The notes beneath the pieces are model-generated. The model did not search any database and was not told the DNA's origin. It saw nothing but the letters and a program-made list of their open reading frames with translations. From the NCBI GenBank assembly GCA_020638995.1, contig JACKHM010000002.1, forward strand, positions 744,001 to 808,000: DNA of 64,000 nt. The letters are read 5' to 3'. Both the position numbers and the translations under genes were made by a program. This DNA is from Planctomycetaceae bacterium. GTDB taxonomy: Bacteria; Planctomycetota; Planctomycetia; Pirellulales; Pirellulaceae. The first letter of the stretch is position 1, and each line of letters opens with the position of its first letter. Shown here in pieces: positions 53,666 to 62,368 of the stretch.

Positions 53666-54871
53666 ATGCCAGATTTTGCATACATCGCTAGAGACATCCA
53701 CGGCGCCAAGGTTACAGGCACTCTGTTCGCTCAGTCCGAGCGTGAAGCGATCGCAAATCTGTCGACGCAAGAACTATTTCCTCTGGAGGTGACGCAACAA
53801 AAGACTGCTTCGCAAAAGAGTGTCTTTGCGCGCCGAGTCAATGGCCAGACCATGGCAGTCACGTACAGTCAATTGGCTTCGCTCTTGCGAAGCGGCGTAC
53901 CACTACTGCGTGCGATCGGCGTCATTCGTGACCAGTCATCGAACGTCGTCTTGAAAGAGGTACTCGACGACGTTTATCGTCGCGTCGAAGAGGGCACGAC
54001 GCTTGGTGAAGCCATGTCGCGTTATCCTCGCGTGTTCAGTGAACTCGCCATCAATATGGTCAAGGCCGGTGGGGAAGGTGGTTTTTTGGAAGAGGCTTTG
54101 GATCGCGTGGCGACATTTACGGAGCAATACGAGGATCTAAAAAGTCGCACCACCGGAGCTTTGGCATATCCGATTTTTCTCACCGTCGTCGGCACCGCCG
54201 TGGTCGCGGTGTTGATTGTTTTCTTCGTACCTAAATTTGCCAGTATTTTTGACAGCCTTCGTGAGCGAGGCGAGTTGCCTATGATGACCGACTGGCTGCT
54301 GTGGTTTAGCGGTTCCGTGCGACATTATGGCTGGATTTTGCTGGTTATTGGCGTGATCGCATTTCTGGTTGCGCAGGCGAGGATGGCAACCGAGACCGGT
54401 CGCAGAATGGCGGATAAGTGGAAACTAAAGATCCCGTTGCTGGGCAGTATTTTCCAGAACCTGGCGGTGGCACGGTTTTGTCGCGTGCTGGGAACCATGT
54501 TGCGTAATGGCGTCCCGATTCTGAAGTCCCTGGAAGTCAGCCGCGATGCCGCCGGCAATCGTGTCTTGTCCGAAGCAATTGGAGCTGCTTCGGAGAACAT
54601 CTCTTCGGGACAGACACTCGCAGCTCCGCTTGCCAGTTCAGGTTACTTCCCAAAGACCGTGGTCGAGATGATTTCGGTCGCCGAGGAATCAAATACTTTG
54701 GATAAAGTGCTGGTCGAGATCGCTGATGGATTGGAACGGCGAACCGAACGTCGGCTGGAGTTAGCCGTGCGTCTGATCGAGCCGATCCTGTTGTTGAATC
54801 TGGCTGGCGTGGTGTTGTTTGTCGTGATGGCGTTACTGCTGCCGGTCATAAAGATGAGTGCTACCGTGTAG
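53666..54871 (+). CDS. gspF: Type II secretion inner-membrane platform protein GspF
   Basis: The 401-residue protein has the duplicated GspF/PilC domain. It begins with PDFAYIARDIHGAKVTGTLF and has LASLLRSGVPLLRAI and again FCRVLGTMLRNGVPILKSL. Three membrane helices are seen at about residues 168-192, 222-240 and 376-398. It couples the GspE motor to pseudopilin extraction from the membrane. Its stop leaves 172 bases to gspG. Confidence 0.95.
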   Translation: MPDFAYIARDIHGAKVTGTLFAQSEREAIANLSTQELFPLEVTQQKTASQKSVFARRVNGQTMAVTYSQLASLLRSGVPLLRAIGVIRDQSSNVVLKEVLDDVYRRVEEGTTLGEAMSRYPRVFSELAINMVKAGGEGGFLEEALDRVATFTEQYEDLKSRTTGALAYPIFLTVVGTAVVAVLIVFFVPKFASIFDSLRERGELPMMTDWLLWFSGSVRHYGWILLVIGVIAFLVAQARMATETGRRMADKWKLKIPLLGSIFQNLAVARFCRVLGTMLRNGVPILKSLEVSRDAAGNRVLSEAIGAASENISSGQTLAAPLASSGYFPKTVVEMISVAEESNTLDKVLVEIADGLERRTERRLELAVRLIEPILLLNLAGVVLFVVMALLLPVIKMSATV

Positions 54872-55043
54872 ACAAAGGACAATTTCCCCGTTTCACTGGT
54901 AGGGTTTGCCGTGTGCATAGAATGTGTGGACCGACCTCCGATACGGCCCGCGCATCGGCCCTGAAACCTGCAGGAAGCATCACATCTAACACAATTCAAA
55001 ACTTACATACGAATACACGGATTGAGATAAGGAGTTGTAAATC

Positions 55044-55457
55044 ATGAAACGCCGAAGACGTGGTCAGCGAGGTTTTACGCTTTTGGAGGTCCTCTTGGTA
55101 CTAACGATCCTGGTAATCCTGGGTTCGACGGTCGGTGTCTTCCTTTCGCGGACGCAAACGCAGGCTCAGAAAAAGGTCGCGAAAATCCAAGTGGACGCGA
55201 TCGGCCAGCTGATGGAGCAATATCACATTGATGTCGGTACTTTCCCAACTTCTCAACAAGGAATCGACGCGTTGTTCACTGCTCCCGCCGACCTTGGTGA
55301 CACAAGCAAATGGGCAGGCCCCTACAGCAAGAAACAGATCGAGCCTGATCCATGGTCAAATCCGTACCAATATGAGTCGACGGGTGATTCATTTCGCGTG
55401 TGGTCCTGGGGCCCGGACGGACAGGACGGCACCGAAGACGACATTACGAATTCATAG
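55044..55457 (+). CDS. gspG: Major pseudopilin GspG
   Basis: The 137-residue protein starts at an ATG with AAGGAG nine bases upstream, a strong ribosome site. Leader MKRRRRGQRG is followed by FTLLEVLLVLTILVILGS, with cleavage after Gly10 and Glu at mature position 5. The C-terminal region (DPWSNPYQYESTGDSFRVWSWGPDGQDGTEDDI) has the acidic calcium-binding loops of GspG. It polymerises into the pseudopilus. A separate promoter in the 172-base leader is likely, since the major pseudopilin is needed in excess. Confidence 0.95.
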   Translation: MKRRRRGQRGFTLLEVLLVLTILVILGSTVGVFLSRTQTQAQKKVAKIQVDAIGQLMEQYHIDVGTFPTSQQGIDALFTAPADLGDTSKWAGPYSKKQIEPDPWSNPYQYESTGDSFRVWSWGPDGQDGTEDDITNS

Positions 55458-55543
55458 CTCCGTTGGTGCAGGCATTCGCGATCGTATCAGACGGAGCTGG
55501 ACGAGCCGAAATGCTTGTCACTTCCGCATATCGACGCCTTGCC

Positions 55544-56179
55544 ATGAAGACGCACTTTGCATCACAACCATCCCCTCAGCGTGGCATCACGCTGTTGGAG
55601 ATGTTGTTGGTATTGGGGCTGCTAGTCGCCATCGCCGCGGTCGCTATGCCGTCGGCGACGCGTCCTCTTGAGACTTACCGACTTCGCAAGTCTGGAGACT
55701 TGGTTCGCGCCGAGTGGGCGAAAGCCCGCGCGAAGGCGATGGAGACCGGGCGAACCTACGTTTTCCGATATCAACCCGATGCGAACGGGTACATGGTCGA
55801 GCCGTGGTATTCGGATGAGGACTATCTGGAATCCTCGACGATGATGGGCACGACCGGCTTCGGCACAACGACTGCAACGGCAACATTGTTCGACCAATCC
55901 ACGCCGGACGCCATGAAGTATCTTCCGGAAGGAGTCACGTTTGTCGCCAGCGAAACAACTCAAGACGCTCGCGACCTGCTTGCGTCTCAAGGAACCGATG
56001 CGCTGGTCAATCAAGACACATCGATGTCGTCCCCCATTTTCTTCTACCCCGATGGAACCTCTTCGACGGCTCGTCTGTTCGTCAAGAACGAGCGCGAGCG
56101 ATATATCAAGCTGAGCCTACGCGGCTTGACCGGTGTAGTTTACGTCAGCGACCTTCTAACCGCGGAAAACGTCGAATGA
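55544..56179 (+). CDS. gspH: Minor pseudopilin GspH-like
   Basis: The ATG at 55544 gives MKTHFASQPSPQRG as leader and ITLLEMLLVLGLLVAIAAVAMPSA as the transmembrane part, with Gly before the cleavage site and Glu at position 5. An earlier ATG at 55511 has a better upstream GGACGAG but a longer leader. The protein has a GspH-like body. Its stop overlaps gspI by four bases (ATGA). Confidence 0.85.
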   Translation: MKTHFASQPSPQRGITLLEMLLVLGLLVAIAAVAMPSATRPLETYRLRKSGDLVRAEWAKARAKAMETGRTYVFRYQPDANGYMVEPWYSDEDYLESSTMMGTTGFGTTTATATLFDQSTPDAMKYLPEGVTFVASETTQDARDLLASQGTDALVNQDTSMSSPIFFYPDGTSSTARLFVKNERERYIKLSLRGLTGVVYVSDLLTAENVE

Positions 56180-56628
56180 GTAGTTTCGGTGAAACCCGAA
56201 ATCCGCATCGCAGCGGCTTATCGCTGCTGGAAGTAATGCTCGCGCTGGCGATACTGGGCGTGTCGCTCGCCGCGATTGGCGAGCTGATGCGAATCGGTGC
56301 AAGGAATGCCGAAATCGCCCGCGATTTGACCACCGCGCAACTTCTGTGCGAGTCAACGATGTCAGAACTCCAGCTTGGGTTTCTGCCAATGCAGACGATC
56401 GGGCCTGTCGCGGTCACCGACCCTCAATATCAGCTCGAGTGGCTCTATACTGTCACGGTCGAGCCGATCGATCAGGAGGGCCTCGCTTCCGTCTGGGTTC
56501 GCATTGAGCAAAACCCGGAAGTGTTCTCGCGGCCTGTTTCGTTCACCGTGACTCGCTGGATGATTGATACCACGGTCGCGGCACAGACCGACGTGTCGTT
56601 GACGACGATCGGAGGTGCTGATGGTTAG
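56176..56628 (+). CDS. gspI: Minor pseudopilin GspI-like
   Basis: A 150-residue pseudopilin. Leader MSSFGETRNPHRSG precedes LSLLEVMLALAILGVSLAAIGEL, the GspI-type helix, then QLLCESTMSELQLG, typical of GspI where a short linker follows. It forms part of the tip complex with H, J and K. Starts with a four-base overlap on gspH and ends eight bases into gspJ. Confidence 0.9.
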   Translation: MSSFGETRNPHRSGLSLLEVMLALAILGVSLAAIGELMRIGARNAEIARDLTTAQLLCESTMSELQLGFLPMQTIGPVAVTDPQYQLEWLYTVTVEPIDQEGLASVWVRIEQNPEVFSRPVSFTVTRWMIDTTVAAQTDVSLTTIGGADG

Positions 56629-57649
56629 CAAAAACAACAGCCGTCGCGGCTTCACGCTCCTCGAATTGATGCTCGCATTGGGACTGACGACGGTAATTCT
56701 GCTCGCGATTAGCATGGCTGTTGACCTTCATCTTCGGTCCTATGACGGGAGACGCAAGCAGCTTGAAGAGTCACAACTGGCGCGAGCGATCTTAAAAATC
56801 ATCGCTGACGATATTCGCAACACGGTCATTGAGTATGAACAGGACCTCTCGGGACTCGAAGCCTTGATCACCACTGCAGCGGAAGGCGGATTGGGCGAAG
56901 CCACCAGCAGCGGTGAGTCCACAGGAGGAAACGAAGCCGAGACCTCAACCTCGCCGCTCATTTCCGATCTTACTGACGATGCCTCGGCGGCTGTGCAAGA
57001 TCTGGCAAGCTCGGTGACAGTACCCGCAAAACCCGGAATTTATGGAAATCAGTATCAGCTCCAATTGGATATCAGTCGACTGCCGCGTTTCGACGAATAT
57101 CAATCCATGCTCGCAGCGAACAATTCAACTTTGGGAATTACCGACATTCCCAGCGACGTCAAGACTGTGACTTACTACGTTTTGAACGGCGGCGTACCCG
57201 CTGGAGCGACGGGGATGACCGCCACCAATCAAGACGTTCTTACATCGACAGATCCCGATGTTGTCCAGCGTGGCCTCGTCAGACGTCAACTCGACCGAGC
57301 GGTCAGCCAATATGCACTTGCAAACGGATTACTTTCCGCCACCGATAGCGCCGGCGAAATCGTCGCCGCGGAAGTCGCTTCGATCGAGTTTCAGTATTTC
57401 GACGGCATCGAGTGGCGATACGAATGGGATACCGAAGTCGAAGGTTCGCTGCCCGTAGCCATTCAGATAATCATGCTGCTCGAAGCACCGTCGATGGAGA
57501 CTCTGGCGAGCCAGCAATCGCAGGCCGACATACCCACCGACATCGACGCCACCTCGCTGCACTATTACCGAGTGCTCGTTCCTCTGGCGACCGGCCAAAC
57601 TGTTGCCGAAGCGGAAGAGGAGACCTCGTTGGAGGCTGCCGGAATATGA
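56621..57649 (+). CDS. gspJ: Minor pseudopilin GspJ-like
   Basis: The ATG at 56621 follows GGAGGT (56611-56616) and starts within the last codons of gspI. The leader MVSKNNSRRG is followed by FTLLELMLALGLTTVILLAISMAVD. At 342 residues it is longer than usual GspJ (about 200), with a Ser/Thr/Glu-rich insertion at about residues 95-135. It ends with a four-base overlap on gspK (ATGA). Confidence 0.85.
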   Translation: MVSKNNSRRGFTLLELMLALGLTTVILLAISMAVDLHLRSYDGRRKQLEESQLARAILKIIADDIRNTVIEYEQDLSGLEALITTAAEGGLGEATSSGESTGGNEAETSTSPLISDLTDDASAAVQDLASSVTVPAKPGIYGNQYQLQLDISRLPRFDEYQSMLAANNSTLGITDIPSDVKTVTYYVLNGGVPAGATGMTATNQDVLTSTDPDVVQRGLVRRQLDRAVSQYALANGLLSATDSAGEIVAAEVASIEFQYFDGIEWRYEWDTEVEGSLPVAIQIIMLLEAPSMETLASQQSQADIPTDIDATSLHYYRVLVPLATGQTVAEAEEETSLEAAGI

Positions 57650-59292
57650 AACATCGGAATTCCCGCAATCGACGCAAAGGCGTTGTCTTGATCATCGTTC
57701 TCGTGGTCCTCTTGGTACTGGCCCTCGCAGCCTACTCTTTCTGCGACCTAATGCTGGCGCATCGGCAAGTCGCCACCGTGAACGGCAAGCAGCTCCAGGC
57801 TCGCATGCTTGTTCAGTCGGGCGCCGAAGCGATAAAACAGTATCTGGCAACGGACGAAGCCACTCGACTTGCCTCCGGTGGACATTTCAATAACCCACTC
57901 TACTTCCAAACAGCGGTCGTTCTGCCCGAGCAAGATCCACAAGATCGCGGTTGTTTCACGGTTGTTGCTCCCTATTTTGACGAGCTTGGTCTGGCATCTG
58001 GTGGAGTGCGTTACGGGTTGGAAGACGAGTCGTCGCGTTTGAACTTAAACATGTTGCTGATCGCCGACGCGGCGGTGCCTGATGGCGGCAGAACATTGCT
58101 GATGAGTCTTCCTGGTATGACGGAGGATGTCGCTGACGCCATCCTGGACTGGATGGACCCGGACGAAGAACCACGCGAATACGGCGCCGAGTTTGGGGAT
58201 TACTACTCGACACTGTCGCCCCCCTACGAACCTCGAAACGGTCCGCCGCAAACCGTTGAAGAATTGTTGCTGGTCGCTGGAGTAACCCCCGAGTTACTTT
58301 TTGGGGCTGACTTTAACCGCAATGGAATGATCGACCAGCACGAGCAGGCGATGTCGACTTCACTTGGTCTGGGCGGTGGGGCCGCCAACGTCGGCGACGG
58401 CTTTGCCAGCGGCATTGCAAACCGTGGTTGGTCCGCTTATCTAACGCTGTACAGCGGCGAACGAAACGTCTCCTCGCAAGGTCTGCCCCGAATTTTTCTC
58501 AACAACGAGGACCTCCAAGCTCTGCACGACGAACTGAGTGAGGTGTTCAGCGCCGAATGGGCTAATTTTATCGTGGCCTACCGGCTATACGGCCCTGCCG
58601 ATAGTAACGGGAACGGTCAGGGCCAGTCTGCAGAGAACCTGCAACTTGATTTGACCCAATCTCCCTCAGCGTCGATCGATCAGGTTCTTGATTTGATTGG
58701 CGCAACCATCGACATCCAAAATAACCAGGGAGGTGGCAGAGGCGGCAATCAACAACCCACAACCGTCGCGTCTCCGTTCCAGAACGACGTCGTCGCAATG
58801 GCAACTTACCTGACTTCATTGATGGACAACTGTTCCGTGAGTGAGGCGAAGGCCATTCCCGGGCGAATTAGCATAAACGAAGCGCCACGTGAGTTGCTGC
58901 TCGGCATCCCGGCAGTTGATGCCGCGAGCGGTGAGTTGATCATGACCGAAGAACTTGCAGACCAGATTATTGAGTTACGCGCCACCGTTACAGAGGAAAA
59001 CGCCGCTGCCCGAACCAACGAATCGTGGCTGCTTGGCGAGGCGGTTGTCAATCTCGACCAGATGAAGGCTCTGATGCCGTTTGTCTGCGGCGGGGGCGAC
59101 GTGTTTCGTTGCCAGATCGTTGGTTATTTCCAAGGTGGAGGTCCTTCTTCACGGGCAGAGGTGGTTTTTGACGCTACCAGTGCTGAACCGCGCGAACTAC
59201 TCTGGAGAGATATCAGCCATCTCGGTCGGGGATACGCATTAGAAACATTAGGTGTTGATTTACTCGATGGAGTCGCGGCTCAACAGCCGTAG
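57646..59292 (+). CDS. gspK: Pseudopilin GspK-like, tip protein
   Basis: The true start is the ATG at 57646, overlapping the gspJ stop; an open frame upstream of it is read only in gspJ's wrong frame. The 548-residue product starts MKHRNSRNRRKG followed by VVLIIVLVVLLVLALAAYSFCDLM, without the Glu5 found in other pseudopilins, as is normal for GspK. The SAM-like domain includes ADAILDWMDPDEEPREYGAEFGDYY and PPQTVEELLLVAGVTPELL. It also has a large insertion with Asn/Gly-rich spacer. It caps the pseudopilus. Confidence 0.88.
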   Translation: MKHRNSRNRRKGVVLIIVLVVLLVLALAAYSFCDLMLAHRQVATVNGKQLQARMLVQSGAEAIKQYLATDEATRLASGGHFNNPLYFQTAVVLPEQDPQDRGCFTVVAPYFDELGLASGGVRYGLEDESSRLNLNMLLIADAAVPDGGRTLLMSLPGMTEDVADAILDWMDPDEEPREYGAEFGDYYSTLSPPYEPRNGPPQTVEELLLVAGVTPELLFGADFNRNGMIDQHEQAMSTSLGLGGGAANVGDGFASGIANRGWSAYLTLYSGERNVSSQGLPRIFLNNEDLQALHDELSEVFSAEWANFIVAYRLYGPADSNGNGQGQSAENLQLDLTQSPSASIDQVLDLIGATIDIQNNQGGGRGGNQQPTTVASPFQNDVVAMATYLTSLMDNCSVSEAKAIPGRISINEAPRELLLGIPAVDAASGELIMTEELADQIIELRATVTEENAAARTNESWLLGEAVVNLDQMKALMPFVCGGGDVFRCQIVGYFQGGGPSSRAEVVFDATSAEPRELLWRDISHLGRGYALETLGVDLLDGVAAQQP

Positions 59293-59358
59293 GTTGGGAG
59301 AGGTCCACTGATCAGGAAGGTGGGCAAAGCTCATGCTATCGGTAGCACAGGAATTGAT

Positions 59359-60930
59359 ATGGCAAAACTATTAGCGTTGGAATGGGGACAGCGGGAGGCA
59401 CGTATCGCGGTCGCACGAACGCAAGGCGCCAGCATTGTCGTCGAACATGCGTTTGGCGTCGATCTCGGGCCGCGCGACCCCGGACAAACTTTCTCCGACG
59501 AATCAATCGCCAGCAAGTTGGCGGCAGCGTTGGCAAGCCGCGGAGTCGGACGGGCGGAGGTTCTTGTCGCGGTCGGGCGCGCCAACATCGAGTTGCGACA
59601 GCTTGCTCTGCCCCCTTCGCCGCTCGAAGAACTACCCGATCTCGTGCGTTTCCAGGCGTTGCGCCAATTCACCACGATCGGCGAAGACTGGCCAATCGAT
59701 TTTGTCTACCTCGACACTTCGGAAGACAACACATTCAGCGTTCTGGCGGCGGCGATTTCGCCGGAGATGGTAACGCAAATCAGCTCAACCTGCCAATCAG
59801 CGAATTGCGCAGCGCCAAAGCGGCTTGTGTTGCGTGCCTTTGCCGCTGCATCTCTATTGCGTCGACACGATCAAGACGCCGCGCAACCATGTAGGTTGAT
59901 GGTTGACCTGTTGGCCGACGAGGCAGACTTGACCGTGATGGTCGACGAGTCGGTGGTCTTGATGCGAACTGTGCGGTTGGCGTTTGGAGAAGACGGAGCG
60001 GTTCAAACCAAGGCCTTGCTAGGTGAAGTCCGACGTACGATCGCCTCCGCCCAGAATCAACTCCGAGGACGTCGCGTTGAGAAGGTTATTCTGTGCGGGG
60101 ACGGGAGCGATCAGCACACGCTTAAGGACGAAATAGAAGCTGCCTTGTCGTTAGCCGTTGAGCTATTCGACCCGTTTAGCGGTATCGAGCTTGACCCCAC
60201 GCTTCGTGCAAATCGCCCGGCAAATGCAGGTCGCTTCGCGCCCCTGCTCGGCATGCTGATGGACGAGGCGGCAGGCGCGACACATCCAATCGACTTCCTG
60301 CATCCTCGCAAACGACCGGCAACACCAACACAAACGAAACGGAATGTATTGATCGCCGGTGTACTTGCCGCCACGCTGCTTTTGCTTGCAGGGGGCGTCT
60401 ACTTCAAACTGTCCAACATGGATGCGGTCCTCGCGGACCTGAACGATCAATCCAACTCGCTCAAAAAGGACGTAGAAACAGCAAACCAAAGTATCGCTCA
60501 AGCCCGATCGGTCGAGAAGTTTTTCGCAAACGATATCACTTGGCTTGACGAACTCTACGCTATGGCGAAGGACTTGCCGCCGCCCGAAGATGCGATTTTT
60601 ACCCAAATCAAAATGAGCACGCGCCAGCCCAGCGGGGCGCAGATTGTTCTCGACGGATACACGCGGGAGGCAGAACAACTCAGTGAGCTTCGTGATGCTC
60701 TTCGCGTTCAGGACCGTAGTATCATCAGTACAGGCACATCCGACGATGCACGACGCACCGACTACAACTGGCGTTTTAGTGAAACCGTAGTTCTCACCAA
60801 AACCATCTCGCTGGAAAACTCGGAGAATGAGCCCGATGCTGGCCCCGCCACACCAAATGAACCTTTGAAGCCCGGCGGGGACGACACCAGCCCAACCGCA
60901 TCTAGAGTCCAAGAGAGCGTCAAACAATGA
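59359..60930 (+). CDS. PilM-PilN-like fusion (GspL-equivalent)
   Basis: The ATG at 59359 has CAGGA placed 6 bases upstream; an in-frame GTG at 59320 is possible but unlikely. Residues 1-320 have the actin-like PilM fold (LLALEWGQREARIAVA, and later CRLMVDLLADEADLTVMVDES). A membrane helix at about 328-348 is followed by a coiled coil (LNDQSNSLKKDVETANQS) and a PilN-like periplasmic domain. In GspL of classical type II systems the same two parts are fused as here, but PilM and PilN are separate in type IV pili. It links the platform to GspE. Confidence 0.82.
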   Translation: MAKLLALEWGQREARIAVARTQGASIVVEHAFGVDLGPRDPGQTFSDESIASKLAAALASRGVGRAEVLVAVGRANIELRQLALPPSPLEELPDLVRFQALRQFTTIGEDWPIDFVYLDTSEDNTFSVLAAAISPEMVTQISSTCQSANCAAPKRLVLRAFAAASLLRRHDQDAAQPCRLMVDLLADEADLTVMVDESVVLMRTVRLAFGEDGAVQTKALLGEVRRTIASAQNQLRGRRVEKVILCGDGSDQHTLKDEIEAALSLAVELFDPFSGIELDPTLRANRPANAGRFAPLLGMLMDEAAGATHPIDFLHPRKRPATPTQTKRNVLIAGVLAATLLLLAGGVYFKLSNMDAVLADLNDQSNSLKKDVETANQSIAQARSVEKFFANDITWLDELYAMAKDLPPPEDAIFTQIKMSTRQPSGAQIVLDGYTREAEQLSELRDALRVQDRSIISTGTSDDARRTDYNWRFSETVVLTKTISLENSENEPDAGPATPNEPLKPGGDDTSPTASRVQESVKQ

Positions 60931-62099
60931 CGAAACGCGAGAAAGTACTGGCCTCCATCGTTGCGGCGACACTGCTAATCATGGGCGTATTCTACGCGCT
61001 CGACAAGATTATGAACGCCTTCGATGATCGTGACACGGAAGAGATCACCTTGCGAGACAGGCTCGCAACGCAAAATCGCATTACGCTGCAAGGCAAGAAA
61101 GCGGATCGCGAGATGCGTGATTGGCGTGACCGCTCGCTGCCCGAGGATCGTGCCTTGGCTCAGGCTCTCTATCTGGACTGGTTGGGAAAGCGCGCCGATT
61201 CCGCTGGCTTAGAGGGCCGTACTGTCAGCCCAATTGCCGGACACTTCGTTGGCAAAGTCTACTATGTGCATCGCTTCCTGCTCTCAGGCAAGGGAGACTT
61301 GAAGCAACTCACACATCTGCTGTTCGACTTTTACAGTGTTGACCATCTCCACCGCATCGCCGGACTAACCATCAAACCGCTGGCCAGTTCCAAGCTTTTG
61401 GATATCTCGATGACGGTCGAAGCAGTCTCCATGACAGGTGCGCCCGCGCGTGAAACGCTTGCCGAGCCGCCCGCTGATCGTCTGGCTCGGCCTAACGTCG
61501 AAGAGTATGTGAATACAATTATTGCACGCAACTTTTTTGCGCCCGCCAATCAACCTCCTCAAGTCGCAGCGACGTCTTCGCAGCAAGGGAATCCCGGCAA
61601 GTCGCTAACTTTCCGCCTCCAGGCCACCGATCCCGATTCGGATCCGCTGTCGTACTATCTTGAAGGCGAGGCCCCAGAGGGGCTGCAGCTCCGCTCGAAC
61701 GGCGAAGTCAGCTGGACGCCCAAAGAATTGGGTGAATACGAACTCGCGTATCGCGTTGAAGATGGAGGCCTGCCCTCGAAAACGGCTCGTGGCATCATCA
61801 AACTTGCCGTTGTTCCCGCCCCAGAGCCTCCGCCAACTCCTTCCGCGAAACCAGGCTTCGATCCGGCAACGCAGGCTACGGTATCCGGTATTACCGAATC
61901 CGACGGGCGACCGGCCATTTGGATAAACGTCCGCACCGAGGGAAAGGTTTTAAAGCTGCGGGAAGGCGACGAAGTCTCTGTAGGTACGGTTCAGGGTAAA
62001 GTGGCGAAGATTCGTGTTCTACAAAAAGACGCCGAGATCGCGACGAGCGACGGAGGCACTGTTGTCATTTCCCTTGGACAGGCGCTTGTTGAAGCGTAA
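60927..62099 (+). CDS. PilO/GspM-like protein fused to an Ig-like and a PilP/GspC-like domain
   Basis: A 390-residue protein whose start overlaps the previous stop by four bases. Residues 1-30 hold a membrane helix. About 30-190 is a PilO/GspM-like domain with coiled-coil start. Then comes a cadherin/dystroglycan-type Ig-like domain (about 208-297, ATDPDSDPLSYYLEGEAPEG and EVSWTPKELGEYELAYRVEDG). A Pro-rich linker follows. The last 75 residues (VLKLREGDEVSVGTVQGKVA) resemble PilP/GspC homology regions that touch the secretin. The fusion would tie platform and secretin in one chain. Confidence 0.75.
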   Translation: MTKREKVLASIVAATLLIMGVFYALDKIMNAFDDRDTEEITLRDRLATQNRITLQGKKADREMRDWRDRSLPEDRALAQALYLDWLGKRADSAGLEGRTVSPIAGHFVGKVYYVHRFLLSGKGDLKQLTHLLFDFYSVDHLHRIAGLTIKPLASSKLLDISMTVEAVSMTGAPARETLAEPPADRLARPNVEEYVNTIIARNFFAPANQPPQVAATSSQQGNPGKSLTFRLQATDPDSDPLSYYLEGEAPEGLQLRSNGEVSWTPKELGEYELAYRVEDGGLPSKTARGIIKLAVVPAPEPPPTPSAKPGFDPATQATVSGITESDGRPAIWINVRTEGKVLKLREGDEVSVGTVQGKVAKIRVLQKDAEIATSDGGTVVISLGQALVEA

Positions 62100-62368
62100 T
62101 CGAACCATCCAGCCGACGAGCCGACGAAGTGGCATCTGAGCCGTTGTCCGCTGGACCTTGGGATCCGCCGCGAAAGGGCAAATCATGACGGAGCATGACG
62201 GCCATCGCGATCGCTAGCACCGACTCATCCGGTAAATCCGGGTGAATTGGATTTAACGAAGGCAACGGTTGAGCCGATTATTCCCAATGAGTGGATTCAG
62301 CGGTAGCAGTCCGTCTGTTGCCTGCTATGGCCATGCGCGCCAGCAGATCACGAATGGGATTAGAAATA
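62100..62368. other. Gap before gspD with possible promoter
   Basis: This 269-base stretch between the PilO-like fusion gene and gspD has no supported gene. Its length, compared with the overlaps further upstream, suggests that gspD has its own promoter. I see no strong hairpin or repeat. Confidence 0.4.

Noticed and set aside
54872..55043. Possible -35/-10 promoter boxes ahead of gspG
   Set aside because: TTGCCG and TAGAAT occur but only 6 bases apart, which does not fit sigma-70 spacing. A promoter is likely by gap length, but no box can be assigned.
57412..57645. An N-terminal extension of GspK upstream of base 57646
   Set aside because: The extra 78 residues are Arg/His/Ser-rich out-of-frame translation of gspJ, and the ATG at 57646 overlaps the gspJ stop and opens a normal prepilin leader.
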